A DNA stretch of 64,000 nt from Neocallimastix lanati (nom. inval.) (taxonomy: Eukaryota; Neocallimastigomycota; Neocallimastigomycetes; Neocallimastigales; Neocallimastigaceae): assembly GCA_016946835.1 (NCBI GenBank), contig JACVTC010000023.1, forward strand, positions 1,128,501 to 1,192,500. The letters are read 5' to 3'. Under the pieces are notes generated by a model. The model searched no databases. It saw only the letters and a program-made list of their open reading frames with translations, and had not been told where the DNA came from. This document shows, in pieces, positions 39,101-58,268 of this stretch. The stretch's first letter is position 1. The number at the start of each line of letters is the position of its first letter. A program made the translations under genes and the position numbers.

Positions 39101-39879
39101 ACAGTTGTAATCAAGAAAACATTACGGGATTAATGAAAGCTGTTGAACACGGAAATCACTCTATAGTTAGATACTTAATTGAACATGAAGGAAAAAATAT
39201 CAATATCAATATAGTTAATTCAAAAGATGAATCTGCTATTAAATATGCTTATAATAAAAATTATGTGGGAATTATGCGATATTTAATAAATCATGGTGCT
39301 GATATGGAACATTTTAAAAATGAAATACAGTTAATCTCACCTTTCCTTGATACTCAGAATTATTATGAATTTTATCTATATTTAGTGAATCATGATGTAA
39401 ACGTTAATATTCAAAATCAATTAAATAAAAGTACTCCTTTAATTAATGCATGTGAAAAGGGACATTACCATAAAGTAAAATTATTGATAGAAAAGGGTGC
39501 CGACATCAATGCTGAAGATCAACTTTATAAAACGCCATTACTAAATGCATGTCAGCAAGGTAATTTAGATATTATAAAATATTTAGTAGAAAATGGAGCT
39601 TCAGTAAACGGTAATAGAATAAATAGTGATAATGAAGGAGAAATAGGTGTGCCATTAATTACGGCCTTTTCAAACAATCATTTTGCTGTCATGAAGTATT
39701 TAATTGAGCAAGGAGCCAATGTCAAAGTTGAAGATAAAGATCATATTTCACTATTTAAAAAAGTATATAAAAATCATGGAAATTATGAATTTTTAAAATT
39801 TTTATTAAGTCATGGAGCAAATTCTGATGATTGTGATTTAAATCACTATAATTTCATTACATCTGTATCTAACAATTAA
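33139..39879 (+). CDS. Giant ankyrin-repeat protein (2246 residues, intronless)
   Basis: A single uninterrupted frame, unusual beside the intron-rich neighbours. Roughly 55-60 ankyrin repeats of 33 residues follow the pattern NxxGxTALMxACxxxNxEIVKYLIExGADIN, from about residue 60 to the C-terminus. The first 300 residues hold only scattered, poorly formed repeats. A non-ankyrin linker of about 85 residues (1850-1935, with HIFTLPLQPYNHNLCCDINK) divides the array. No signal peptide, transmembrane segment, kinase or other catalytic domain is seen. Ankyrin arrays bind other proteins; the partner cannot be deduced. Upstream on the same strand lies a decayed paralogue. The next frame upstream is closed, and two in-frame Met codons (MEIMEIQ) are close together, so the start may be either. 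Neighbouring repeats are diverged, which argues against very recent array growth. Confidence 0.9.
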   Translation: MEIMEIQNLKENVNISEIKKILIQEEADVLNNLKTFLNNNKNSFEIDDLNSSNFDLLVYTIKNNCSLSVIEYLISNCKKYKTCLNYETKQNEVPLFIAFEKAIPKQKENFENEKESKTKKSFFLNSQSIKIFNLLEEYGADINFCNRKGENLLIYIYNKELLNVDIFKLLYNKNLDINYFLERLYIASTEDEFDEELLDNIQITNKSSTNNKENFNKYLKIAINEYHKRINKFVLILIHNSKNKTRISKKQFKKMYNEYVQDIIIKIPFNYLYDLVIEGQDSKIEYLLENNIKIYCNNFSKKVKVTNNIEIIEYLKNFNADGNIYNRYLNTEEILSSCFYDEDYEILDFLVKQGVDFDKYDKNDYYSKPLFANECENNNTESIRYLTEHGANINIKDNYEGKSGLMLLINNYDYYEIDCMDEIKYLLDHGVDFFNDKIVCSNEEEKEDFYKYLIEYGANIYSELKSNQIYYLKSKYLIDYSTYFNPKDLCAPFESYVRSGDIEIIKYLVKKYKTANLIDEGNKTLLQMAYNEGNNELVQYLIENGADFNIKSDVGEPILMTACRNKDMKMVKYLIENGADPNITAENSGTPLINAFPDIELVKYLVGNGADINQPDHYGSTPIMIACKEGYIEIVKYLLNNNVNISIYNKMDKSLIKVAQEYNRYEIISLFENHKSFINHYSGCKNDNELINRCLLEGPEVIQKLIGNDNNKINEVDDYGYTLLMKVCIKGNLNSVKYLVEHGADKDKFNNSSYTALMFAIDNNHPEIAKYLIETKASINNKSIFGITELMMACKSGNYELVKCLIENGADVNLISIYGYTALMFACERGHFEIVQYLVEHNANISIINNMGYTAFLYACQHDNLEMIQYLIKHGSDINITSKSNNSALMIACKNNNINVINYLIEQGADIKYIDKTTGYSPFIYACINKNLPIIKYFVEHDVQIDQKYNNGNSALLNACKENDLELVKYLIVHGADINQFNDSFLTALIIACDNNNFNMVKYLIDEGADIDYQYQDEYSALMKACENNNLELAQFLLNHGATINNKYNNNALIIACNNNNIELVKTLINYGADVNVFCDNNNETVLMKVCKNNQIELVKCIIYHGANVNKQSKIGNTALIYACENNNFDIVKILVENNANINKYNRYGITALLKACENNNYEILEYLIKAGGKIEVQHNEDKFKKTLLMMMCEQGNLNMVKCLVKHGAEINAKDDKERTPLMYACQMGHEAVAKYLVEECEADINIVSKYGLTALSCACESGNEQIVELLLNHISIINVKGKHGETELIKACKSNKFTIVKRLIDYKAEINMTDNAGNTGLMRACENGNEDIVQYLIKHGADVECLNDFGYQSLMFACKSNNVKILECLMNNGLNINAHAKDGVTALMIASEYNQLEVVKYLINKGANINDCDIKRRTALMKAFIKGNYEVSKYLIENEANLNTYDIYQTSAMTYAIKTNNPDLINYLKANNLIVKNNANYNVEGLIIACANNDFEMVQYLIEHGANVNTTDNTWKKKSALMYACEKANVPMVKYLIDNGASVNLFDVYNATALNNLIDAYDPRNNHYIKDDKCKDVFEIIKYLIENGADHSFSNNYGLTLLMFACKFNNLKLVKYLIDKEVDINAEDNMNNTALIIACANNNYEMAKYLLDHGAITDTMTAYRYTALKFACRNNNFNLVKLLVEGFNIGILNETESFIMAFENKNIEILKFLNEHGVEVSCLNETDYQPVFLADNEMNYAIANFLIEQGININKQDESGNTPLIYACIGNKIELIEKLICHQIDIDTQNQDGKTALMSACQNGNLEIVRMLVEHQATVNLRDNNGYSAIAFAYEESNYDIVHYLMDKMNDQDIEEGYHIFTLPLQPYNHNLCCDINKFADSIKISEKYGIMFSVNINKSTDSIIKEWIRNLKEKNITPITSERDKDLLIKISSKGNLNFIQYILKYDNKIDINHYDDEGNSAFSIACEKNLLNIVKYLIEQGIDVNSCNQENITGLMKAVEHGNHSIVRYLIEHEGKNININIVNSKDESAIKYAYNKNYVGIMRYLINHGADMEHFKNEIQLISPFLDTQNYYEFYLYLVNHDVNVNIQNQLNKSTPLINACEKGHYHKVKLLIEKGADINAEDQLYKTPLLNACQQGNLDIIKYLVENGASVNGNRINSDNEGEIGVPLITAFSNNHFAVMKYLIEQGANVKVEDKDHISLFKKVYKNHGNYEFLKFLLSHGANSDDCDLNHYNFITSVSNN

Positions 39880-39888
39880 AAATAATTA

Positions 39889-39928
<40 letters not shown>

Positions 39929-40068
39929 TAGCTTTTATTTTATGAATAATAAATTAATAAAAAGCAATTAAATATATTCATATATAAATAAAAGATACCA
40001 TTCTATAAATAATAAATAAGAAATAATATATAAATAATTAAATAACTAAATAATTAAATTAAAAATAA

Positions 40069-40112
<44 letters not shown>

Positions 40113-40975
40113 TTATTAATATTTTATATATATATATATTAATTTATTATTTTGTTTATAATGTTATTGTTATTTTTATTGTTATTGTTATTTTTCTACT
40201 ATTTTATATATATATATATATTTATTTATTTATTTATTTATTTATTTTTTTATTTATTTTTATTTATTTATTTTTATTTATTTATTTTTTTTATTTATTT
40301 TATATATATATATTATTTTATTTTAATTTTTAATTATTAATATTTATAATTTTTTTTTTTTTTTGTTATTTGCGTTTTAAAAACTACTATTTAGAATTGG
40401 TACATTTTTATTATATATATATATAATTATATTTATATTTTTCTTTATATAATTATATAATTTACATCTTTAATGATATAATTTTTATATTATTATATGA
40501 ATAAAATAAAGAAAAAAAATAGATATAATAAAAATATAAATTTATAATTATATATATATATATATATTAGTTTATTTTAAAGTAAAAATTTATATACTAA
40601 ACACTATAATTTTAAATGATATTGAAGATAATTGAAATAAAAACAGCTTTCTTTAATATATAATATATATTGGAAATCTTGTTATCATTAAAGTATTTTT
40701 ATAATAAAAAAAATAATAATAACAGCATATTTTATTTTCATCATATTATTTAATTCGTTTTATTTATATATCATTTATTTCTATTTTTTATGTTCATTTT
40801 TTTTCATTTTATTAATAAAATCAATTAATATAATACACTAAAAAAAAATAGAAAATAAGCTAATAAAATAGGCAATAATAGTATATTTATACTTATACAA
40901 TTCAATATATAAATCAATATATAAAAGAACTCATACAAAAAAGAAAATAATAATAGTAAAATATATTTGTATAAA
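39880..40975. other. Convergent intergenic region
   Basis: Lies between the 3' ends of the ankyrin gene (+) and the BAR-SH3 gene (-). Contains TA-dinucleotide runs (39893-39920), a poly(A) of about 36 nt (40073-40108) and TTTA/TTTAT repeats (40213-40300). No gene is seen. Confidence 0.7.
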
Positions 40976-48843
<7,868 letters not shown>

Positions 48844-50872
48844 CTTAATTTATGCAAATTATATAAAAATTTTATTCTCGTTTTAAAAGAAAAGAACTAT
48901 ATGAATTTAATAATAAATTGTTGAAAGATATATAAATTTTCTTAATAAAAATTGAAGTTTAAATTATTCCTATTAATATTTTTAGTATTTTATGTTATGA
49001 ACTAATATAACTAATTCTTAATAATTTATTATATTTGATTAATTTAAATTTTAAATATATTTTGACTTCAATATATCTTAATATAATTTATTAAAAATAT
49101 TATATTAATTTGTTATTTTATTTGTAAATTAAATATTTTTATCAAATTTTAAAAATAATTATTGATGTATTTCAACATTTAAATTATTAAAAATATATAT
49201 ATACAATGAAAAAAAAAAAAATTCATAAATAATATTAATTACTAAAAGTTAATTTATTCTTTTTGTTAATTGAATATTACTTATTTTAAATTATTATTAG
49301 TTTTTTTTTTTAATAACAAACATAATTAATATAATATATATATATAAATTTAATTATAAAAATTTTAGCTTTTTTAATATTTTTTATTATTAAATTGATT
49401 ATATATAATTGTTTTTTCATATATATCTTATTTAAATATAGTTTAATATAATATACAAAGTATATACAAATTAATGTATTTTTATCTTATATTTTAATAC
49501 TATTATAATTTTTCAAAATAATTTTATAATAATTTCTTTTGTTTTCTGATTTAAAAATTATTATTTACACATTTATCAGTATACTAAATACTAATATTAT
49601 TATTTTAACTATGTTTTTATATATCTATTATTTTTTGTCTCTGTTTCTTAATTTCTTTATATTCTCTCTGATTAAATTTTTATTTTTTTTATCTTTAAAA
49701 TAGTATTAGTATAGTATATAATAAATTTATTAATTAAAATAATTAAATTATATTATCTTTTTTTTTCTTTTTTTTTTTTCTTTTTTATTAATATAAAAAA
49801 ATATTTTCTTTCTTTTTTCAGTTATTCTTTTCTTATTAAAAAAAATAATGCAATTAAGAATATTATAAAAAAAGGAAAGAAAAAAAGAGAAAAAGAAAAA
49901 GATATATATTACACTTATATAAAAACAATGAATATGTATTCATTCATTTTTTTTATTTATTTATTTAAATTTAATATCTTTAATTATTAACTTATTTTTA
50001 ACTTAATAATTAAATATATTTGATTTTTTCATTATTTCATTATTTTTCAATATTTGTAATATTTGAATTTTTTTTTATATGAAAAAAATTTTAAATATAA
50101 GGAAAAATAACTCTTTATATCAGTTTAAAATGAAAAAAAAATCAAAAATTTTAATTTGTAAAATTAAAAATTATATAAATTTTGTTAACAATAAAAAAAT
50201 TTAATCAAATTAAAATTAATATATTTTATTTTTATTTTTATTTTTTTTTTTTTTATTTTTTTTTTTTTTAATCAAATAAATAAATAAATAAAATTTTAAT
50301 ATTTAATTAGAAAATATATTATCATTCATATTAAATTGTACTAAAAATTTATAACATTTATTTTTTATTCATCATTTAAAAAAAAAAAAAATTAAACTTT
50401 AATAAATATATTATTTATAACAAAATAGAAAATTTTATAATTTCATGTAATGACAGGTTATCACATAGAAAAAAAAGTAAAAATTCTTTTGAATATTTAT
50501 TAATAATTAAAATTTCTTAATATTAAAATCATAAAAGTTACGTTACATTCTTTAAAAAAAAAAAAAAAAAAAATTATTAAAACTTTATAAATATATGTAT
50601 TAATAAATTTTTAATTTTACTTTATTTATATTATATTAATATAAAAACTAATTTTACATATACATTACATGTACACTATATATATTTACTATTCACAAAT
50701 TTTTTCACCACCTTTTTATAATTATCATTTTAATTATTCATAATAATAATTATTTTTTATATTAATTTTTATTATATATATACTTTTTTCACTATTTATT
50801 TTTATATCATTATTTATTATTATTATATATTAATAATATTTATAAATTATTCAAATATCTTACAACAATAGA

Positions 50873-50924
50873 AACTAAATTATAACTAATAAATTCAAGT
50901 ATTTATTAGTTATAATTTATAGTT
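50873..50924. repeat. 18-bp perfect inverted repeat (hairpin)
   Basis: AAATTATAACTAATAAAT at 50877-50894 is followed by the loop TCAAGT (50895-50900) and the exact reverse complement at 50901-50918. The short flanks AACT/AGTT also pair. This is a foldback structure of unknown role. Confidence 0.7.
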
Positions 50925-52080
50925 CGTTTAATAGAAAGAAAAAAACTTTTATGATCTGGTTTATTAAAAAAATTAATTAATCCAAAAATATATAAATAAC
51001 TTAATTATAACATATAATTTTCTAAAAATAAATATATATATATATATTAATATGATAATTTTTTTTTTTTAATTAATAAAAAAAAAAAAAAAAAAAAAAA
51101 AAAGAATTAAAACTCCTTTTTTTTTTTATTATTATTAATATTTTTTTTAAACCTATACTTATCCTTTTATGATCTAATCAATAATTTAATGTATAGTTTC
51201 TTTTTATATTCATGCATATAATAGTATTATTAATACTTTTGTTCTTTTTTTTTATTTTAATAAAAAAATTTTATATAAATTCATATATATATATTTGTAT
51301 AAATTCTATTTGTACGCTATCATATATATTCATTAAAAATTTCAAATAAAAATATACTTAAATATTAAATTTAAAGTTTATGGTTCTAGAAATTTTCTAG
51401 AAATATTTAATAATACAATGCATGAGATTTGTTCAAATTTCTTTTCAAAATTATTAATGCATAGAATTATAAATTTCTGAAATATAAATACATTAATGTT
51501 TCATATTGAAGTAAGAAACATTTAAAGGTTTGCTATATTTAAAATAAAATAATAATAAAAAAAAATATATTCATATAATATTTCTATTCTATTATTTTTG
51601 AATCATTTTAAATATATATAAAATTTCATTATACATCTATATTTCATGGATATTTAAAGCTAATGCTATAAGTATTAAAATAATGAAATATACAAATCAA
51701 TAAATTAAAGAAATTTTTGTTGTTATAATATATTAATTATATTTCATATAATTGAATCAAACATTAAAGAAAATATATATATATATATATTATTTTACCA
51801 ATATTTAATTTTATTAAATATTTATTCTATAAAAAAATTACCCTAATTAATATTCAAAATTAAGTTTTATGATAATATTTCAGAAAAAAAAAAATTGATT
51901 TTTATTAAAATTAAACTTTAAATACATTTTATTCTTATTTGATCTTATTATATTTTCTTTTTTATATAATTATATTATATAAAAAATAAAAATTTTAATT
52001 AATAATATTGAATAGATTATTTCTTCAATAAATTAATTGATTAATTAATTAATTAATTATTTATTTATTTATTTATTTAC

Positions 52081-52111
<31 letters not shown>

Positions 52112-54071
52112 TTAGTATTAATATTCATTAATAATAAATCATTTGTTAATAGATTATTTTTAAGCAATAAGAATATTTTAATGAGAAATGTTATTGATTT
52201 TTCTCTTAAAACTAATTTTCAAGTAATAACGAAAAATAGTGTTATTTAATAATTAATAAAGAATATTAAAGAATAAAATGAATATTAACTATACTGAAAC
52301 ATTTTTTTTTTTTTAATTTTTTCTGATTCGATCATAGTAAATTTATAATTTAATGTTCATAAAAAAAATAAATAAATAAAAATAAAGTAAAAAAACTATA
52401 ATTTTTTCTTATAGAAGCTTAATATAAAGACTTTAAATATAATAAATCAATTATTAATTATTCCTTTTTTTGATAATAATTAAATCTTAAAATAGTTAAT
52501 TTTATTTTGAATAATTATAATAATTTAATAAAAATTTTATTGTGTTTATGTTTAAATAATATAAAATTATGTTTTTACTAAAATATATACACATGATATT
52601 TCAAAATATTATAAATATTTAATTAAAATGTATCCCGCCAAGCAACATTCTATAATTTACAATTAAAGAAATGAATTTGTACTACTTTTTAGTATATATT
52701 CAATAAAATTAATTATACAAATAAGAAATTTTTGATTATTAAATATTAAAATAAATTTTTAATAATTTATTAACAATTTAACATTGAAAAAGCCTAATAA
52801 TATAATAATTTGTGGTCTTCTAGATATACTATATTACAGAACTAAAAAAATAGGAAAAAATTATATTAGTTTTAAGATTTCAAAAGAATTTGTGTAGGAT
52901 ATGGATTAGATTATAATAAATAATATTGAAATTTTTCAATTTAATATCAAATGAAGTCATAATTTTTTCATTTTACATATGAATATATATTGTTATCATT
53001 AAAAGTTAAATAGAAAATGACTTTATTAATTAATTATATATATTTACTAATAAAATTTTTATTTATTTTAAAAAAAAATTTAAAAAATAGTTTTTATATA
53101 TTTAAAATGGCCTTCTTGATATTTTATATGTATATTAATTAGAAATTAATAATAATATAAAAGAAAAACTAATTTAGATAATTAGATTGAAAGATAATAA
53201 TTTAAAAAATAATACATTAATAGCATATTTAAATAAATATATACATGAGAAAATTAGTAATTAAATACATTTATTTTTAAAATTAATATTATTATAATAA
53301 ATGATTATGATTATGGTGTCTTTATTATTGAATTTCGTTAATTAAATATGTTCTTAATTTGTCTGTCTAAAAAAACTTATTTACTAATTATTTTTATTAT
53401 TTTTTAGTCAACAATAATAATTTTTGACTTTTTACTGAATATTGAATATCTCTATAATAAAAAGAAATTTATTCAATATTGTTTTTATTCATTGAATCAA
53501 TCAAAGCTACATTAAATAGTTTTTCTTAAAATTAGTTGCTAGTTCTTATCCAGTTAATGATACCTTTTTTTCATTCTTCATTTTATGTTTCTTTTATACT
53601 AATTTATATTAGAGTATTAAAAATTTTTATTAATTCTTTATTTTTTTAAAGATTCTTTTTAAAATTTTTTTGTAATTTTAGTCATATGCATCTTAACTAA
53701 ATATTATCTTCAAAAACCAATTAAAGGAAATTTAAAATTCTTTATAATTATCAGTTTAATACTAATTACGTTTTTACATTTTTTTGTTTTCTTTTTTTTT
53801 AGCATTGACGATATGAGAATTTCATTAAAAGAATACCAGTATTTCTATATACTTAAATATTCTTTATTGAGAAAAAAAAATTTTTTTATTTAAAACCTAA
53901 TTATATACATAGTTTACAAAAAAAAATTTTTTTTCTTTTTTTAATAACATTAAATATATTAAGTATATTAATGCTAATTTAAAACATAAATTTTTTTATT
54001 GTATAATTAATATATTTAATAATATCAATATTAAAAAGAAAATATTATTTTTCCAAAACAAAATAAATAAA

Positions 54072-54129
<58 letters not shown>

Positions 54130-54548
54130 GTTATTGTTATTGTTATTGTTATATTATTATATTAAATTTCTAATATTATACTTATATTTAATTATATATA
54201 ATAATTTCAAACTGAAATATATATTATATTGATATTATAAACATTTATTGTTTATTACTTATATATATATTTATAATAATATTATAACATTTATTAATAT
54301 TAAAAATATAAATCTATTATTAATTATTTATCATTAGTTCTTAAAATTTTTTTTCATAATATTTTTTTTCTTTTGTAAAATATATTTATATTTACAATTA
54401 TAAAAACATAATTATCAATTTATTTTTATATTTATAATAATAAAAACATAATTATCAATTTATTTTTTTATTAACACTATATATTTATAATTTCCAATAA
54501 TAAATTACTAATTATAAATTTCAAGACATATCTTTTCCTATTTCAAGG

Positions 54549-54601
<53 letters not shown>

Positions 54602-54618
54602 CAATTCTTAGTAATGAG

Positions 54619-54649
<31 letters not shown>

Positions 54650-55128
54650 ATATTAATAATAATAATAAATAACAATTCTTAGTAATGAGGAAAAAAAAAA
54701 AAAAAAAAATAGTATAACATCATCATATGAAAAATAACTATTAATACAAATTATCATATATATTTAAATATTTCTTTAAAAAATATTATTATAAACTTTT
54801 TTGATTAATGAAAGAATAATTTAATTTCAAAAATACAATTTATAATAATTGATTCATAACATTTTCAAATATACCTTAATTTACAAATAATACATGAAAT
54901 TTATGAAGTAATATATAATTAATTTCTAAATTTATTATAATTATACATATATATTAATTTAAGTTACTGTTAAATATTTATTCATGCTGAATCTATTAAA
55001 TTTTGCTTCAAAAATAGAACAACATATAATTATTTAAAAGTTAACATAAAGATTAAAATATATGGAATAATATACATATAAAATTCATAAAAAAAATAAT
55101 AATGTTATTCAAACATTATGTCAAATAA

Positions 55129-55213
55129 ATTGACATCCGTCACCAGAAAATTTCGGTAAAGAACCTGGTGTTGGAAAAACCATTATTAATGATCAAATTA
55201 AAGAAAAATGGTA
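55129..55213 (+). pseudogene. Short coding-like relic
   Basis: A patch of mixed composition in an A/T desert reads HPSPENFGKEPGVGKTIIND, then QIKEKW and a TAA stop. A TGA directly precedes it in frame. The text FGKEPGVGKTIIND looks like real protein and vaguely recalls helix-turn-helix parts of DNA transposases, but this is only an impression. No flanking exon is apparent. Confidence 0.3.
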
Positions 55214-56145
55214 ATTTTTTTTTTTTTTAAGGGTACTTCTAATTATTTAAACATTTTGTTATTTTATCATGACTTCCATTTAAATTTAAATATTATTTAT
55301 TATTTAGTTTTATAAATTAAAAATTTTCTAATGAGTAATAATAATGTTTCACAAGTATAAATAAAGTTATTAAATAATTAAAAAAAGAAGAAAAAAATTT
55401 TTTTACTAAATATTTATTAATATTATTATAATAACAATAATAATAAGGAAATAAACAAATAAAATTTATGTATCAATTATCCAAATAATTATGATAAAAT
55501 TAAAGTTTATCTTCAATTAAGATTTTAATTTTAATTATGCAATTATTATTATCTTTTTTTTTTTTTTTTTTTTTAACTTTTTATCAAATCAATAATATAT
55601 ATCCATAATCCATATTTAGATGATCTTTACTCTAAACTTTTTGAATAATTATTGTTAATAATTAAAAAAACTTAATATAGACTATTACTATTATTATTAT
55701 TTATCAAACTATTCACTTAATATAAACTTGTATTTATTAATATACTATAATTTTTGAAACCAATAATATAAATATATATATATTTATCTCTATGTTTTTT
55801 TAGTATAAATATAAATAAAAATGTGTTACATTTTTTTTTTAAAAAATAAAAATAAAAAATAAAAATAAAAATAAAAATTAAAATAAATAAAAGAAAAGAA
55901 AAATTTAAAAAAAAGGAAATAATAAAGTACGTAATGATGATTATAAAATTTTACTTTTATGTATAAATAATATATATTTATATAAATAAATATATAGATA
56001 ATTAAATTAATAAATAAATAAAATCATAATTATTAGTAGTATTAAAAATTTTTTTATATATAATTATGATTACTATTATATAATTTTATTAATATTTATT
56101 AAAATATAATTATTATACATTACACTAGCAAAAAAAAAAAAAAAA

Positions 56146-57117
56146 ATGAAGATAAATACTTTATTATCTTTTGTTGTTGGTTTAGCTTCAGTCGCTTCAG
56201 GGGCTATTGTTACTTCAAATGGAAAAACTGTTCCAGATAGTCTTGCTAAGTATTTCGATTGTTTAAATAGCGATAAGGATTGTAAATTAGGTCAAACTAG
56301 AACTTGTATGGTTAATTTCAATGATTGTCGTGAAAAGATGACTAAAAGTTATCTTACTCAAAGAGGACACGTATTAGGAAATTTAACACCAAAAGAATAC
56401 TGTAGTATTCATGAAGAAGTTTGTCAAATGATTAATTCTTACAATGTTGTTATTACTCCATCTGGTAAAACTGTTCCAAATTCTCTTTTAAAATATTTAA
56501 AATGTGGTAATAATGACAGAAATTGTAAATTAAACCAAGAAAGAACTTGTAAATACTTTTATGAGGATTGTCGTACTGAAATGACTACAAATTACCTTAC
56601 TCAAAGACATCATAATTTAGAAGGTTTAACTCCAAAGAACTATTGTAGTATTCATGAAGAAGTATGTAATATGATTTCTACCTACAACGATATTAAAGTC
56701 TCATCTGGTGCCACTATTCCAACCTCTCTTTTAAAATATTTCGACTGTCCAACCAAAGACAGTATGTGCCAAGATGGACAAGTTAGAACTTGTATGGTCA
56801 ACTACAATGATTGTCGTGCTAATATGACTAAAAGATATCTTACTAAAAAACATCATATCTTAGGCAATTTAACACCAAAACAATACTGTAGTATTCACGA
56901 AGAAGCTTGTCAATTTATTAAGAGTTTTGATCCTCCAGTTACTGATGAAGAAGTTAATGATCTTGGTAGATATTTTACATGCAACAAGACCGATTATGAC
57001 TGTAAAACTAGTAAACTTGACACTTGTAAAGCTGTTCTTGAAAAGTGCTGGAATAATTACCCATACCAAACTTGTAATCAATTATCTATTACTTGTAGTA
57101 AAATTTTAATTGCTTAA
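56146..57117 (+). CDS. Secreted protein with four six-cysteine repeats
   Basis: Intronless, 323 residues. The N-terminus MKINTLLSFVVGLASVASGA is a clear signal peptide, probably cleaved near residue 19-20. The mature part consists of three repeats of 81-82 residues and a shorter fourth. The Cys spacing is C-x6-C-x7-C-x6-C-x24-C-x6-C in repeats 1-3 (first Cys at 39 and 120 for repeats 1-2) and C-x6-C-x7-C-x6-C-x7-C-x6-C in repeat 4. Conserved words are TVPxSLxKYF, RTC, DCR, YLTQRxH and LTPKxYCSIHEEVC. The even number of cysteines and fixed spacing suggest three disulfides per repeat. NLT sequons in repeats 1 and 3, plus NMT and NKT, could be N-glycosylated. There is no carbohydrate-active domain or dockerin. 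I do not recognise the family. Codon use is GC-richer than the flanks. The start is preceded by a 15-A run, as usual here. Confidence 0.9.
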   Translation: MKINTLLSFVVGLASVASGAIVTSNGKTVPDSLAKYFDCLNSDKDCKLGQTRTCMVNFNDCREKMTKSYLTQRGHVLGNLTPKEYCSIHEEVCQMINSYNVVITPSGKTVPNSLLKYLKCGNNDRNCKLNQERTCKYFYEDCRTEMTTNYLTQRHHNLEGLTPKNYCSIHEEVCNMISTYNDIKVSSGATIPTSLLKYFDCPTKDSMCQDGQVRTCMVNYNDCRANMTKRYLTKKHHILGNLTPKQYCSIHEEACQFIKSFDPPVTDEEVNDLGRYFTCNKTDYDCKTSKLDTCKAVLEKCWNNYPYQTCNQLSITCSKILIA

Positions 57118-58164
57118 TTCAATAACTTTCATAAAAAAAAAATAAAATAAAATACAAATAAAAAATTGTTCTCAAACTTAATACAAAAAGGGAAAAAAAA
57201 TTCCACAAAAATATATATATAAAATAAATAATCAATAGTATTAATATAAAATGTAGTATTATATTTAAAGTTCATTTTTATTATATATCAATATGATATA
57301 ATATTAATATTAATATATACATTATATTTATTAAAAAAAAAATAAAACAAAAAAAAAGAAAAAAAAAAAAAAGAGAAACAATTATTATTTAATTCATTAT
57401 ATTCATACATAAAGTAATTTTATATGATTAAATGATAAAATGATAAAATACATAAAATTTTAATATTTTAATATGTAATTTTAAATTATATAATAAAATG
57501 ACTATATTAAAAAGATAATTAAATACTATTAATAAAAGAAATTTTAATAAAAGAAATTGTAAAATAAAAAATATTATTTTTAAATAAATTAAGTAAAATT
57601 ATTAAAAATTAAAAACAGATGAAACATAAATGATATTATTTTATTCATTTATTATTCATTTATTATATATTTTAAAGATTATTTCTTCAATGATTCAATG
57701 AATATAACCATTGACATTTTCAATATTTATTTACATTTTAATAATTCTTTAATAATTATATTTATAATTGAATATTGCCATCCAAATAACTATAGGTAAA
57801 TATATATATATATATAAAAATTATGTAGCAGCTGATTTTTTACTAATATTTAGAAGCGATATATATCAGTTATGAGTTTTTGTTATAATATATATGACAG
57901 TAAAATTAATAAATAGATAATTACCATAAAAATCAAATGAAAATATAATTTAAAAACAAAGATAATGCAAATAATTATTAAATTCACAAAATTTATGATT
58001 AGTTTCATTTTTCTCTTAATAACTATTTAATGTATAATAATATATTATTAATATTATACAACTCGATTATATATAAAAACATATTTTAAATATAAAATTA
58101 ATAGTAAGAAATTTTATATAAAAACATATTTTAAATATAAAATTAATAGTAAGAAATTTTAAAA

Positions 58165-58168
58165 ACAT

Positions 58169-58267
<99 letters not shown>

Positions 58268-58268
58268 T
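58165..58268. repeat. (ATTT)n tetranucleotide microsatellite
   Basis: About 26 nearly perfect copies of ATTT in a row, ending at TTATTATTATTTAAC. This is a simple-sequence tract with no coding role. Confidence 0.95.

Larger units (their letters stand above)
48844..56145. other. 7.3-kb A/T-rich intergenic region
   Basis: The largest gene-free interval. It contains poly(A)/poly(T) runs, (ATT)n at 54071-54128, (AAT)n at 54550-54596, and a 44-bp direct duplication with core AAAAACATAATTATCAATTTA at about 54370-54465. A duplication of about 70 bp with core AACAATTCTTAGTAATGAG lies at about 54600-54710. A hairpin at 50873-50924 and a short coding-like relic at 55129-55213 are listed separately. 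No intact gene is seen on either strand. Confidence 0.7.

Noticed and set aside
58165-58268. CRISPR-like array
   Set aside because: A simple ATTT microsatellite without spacers; the context is eukaryotic.
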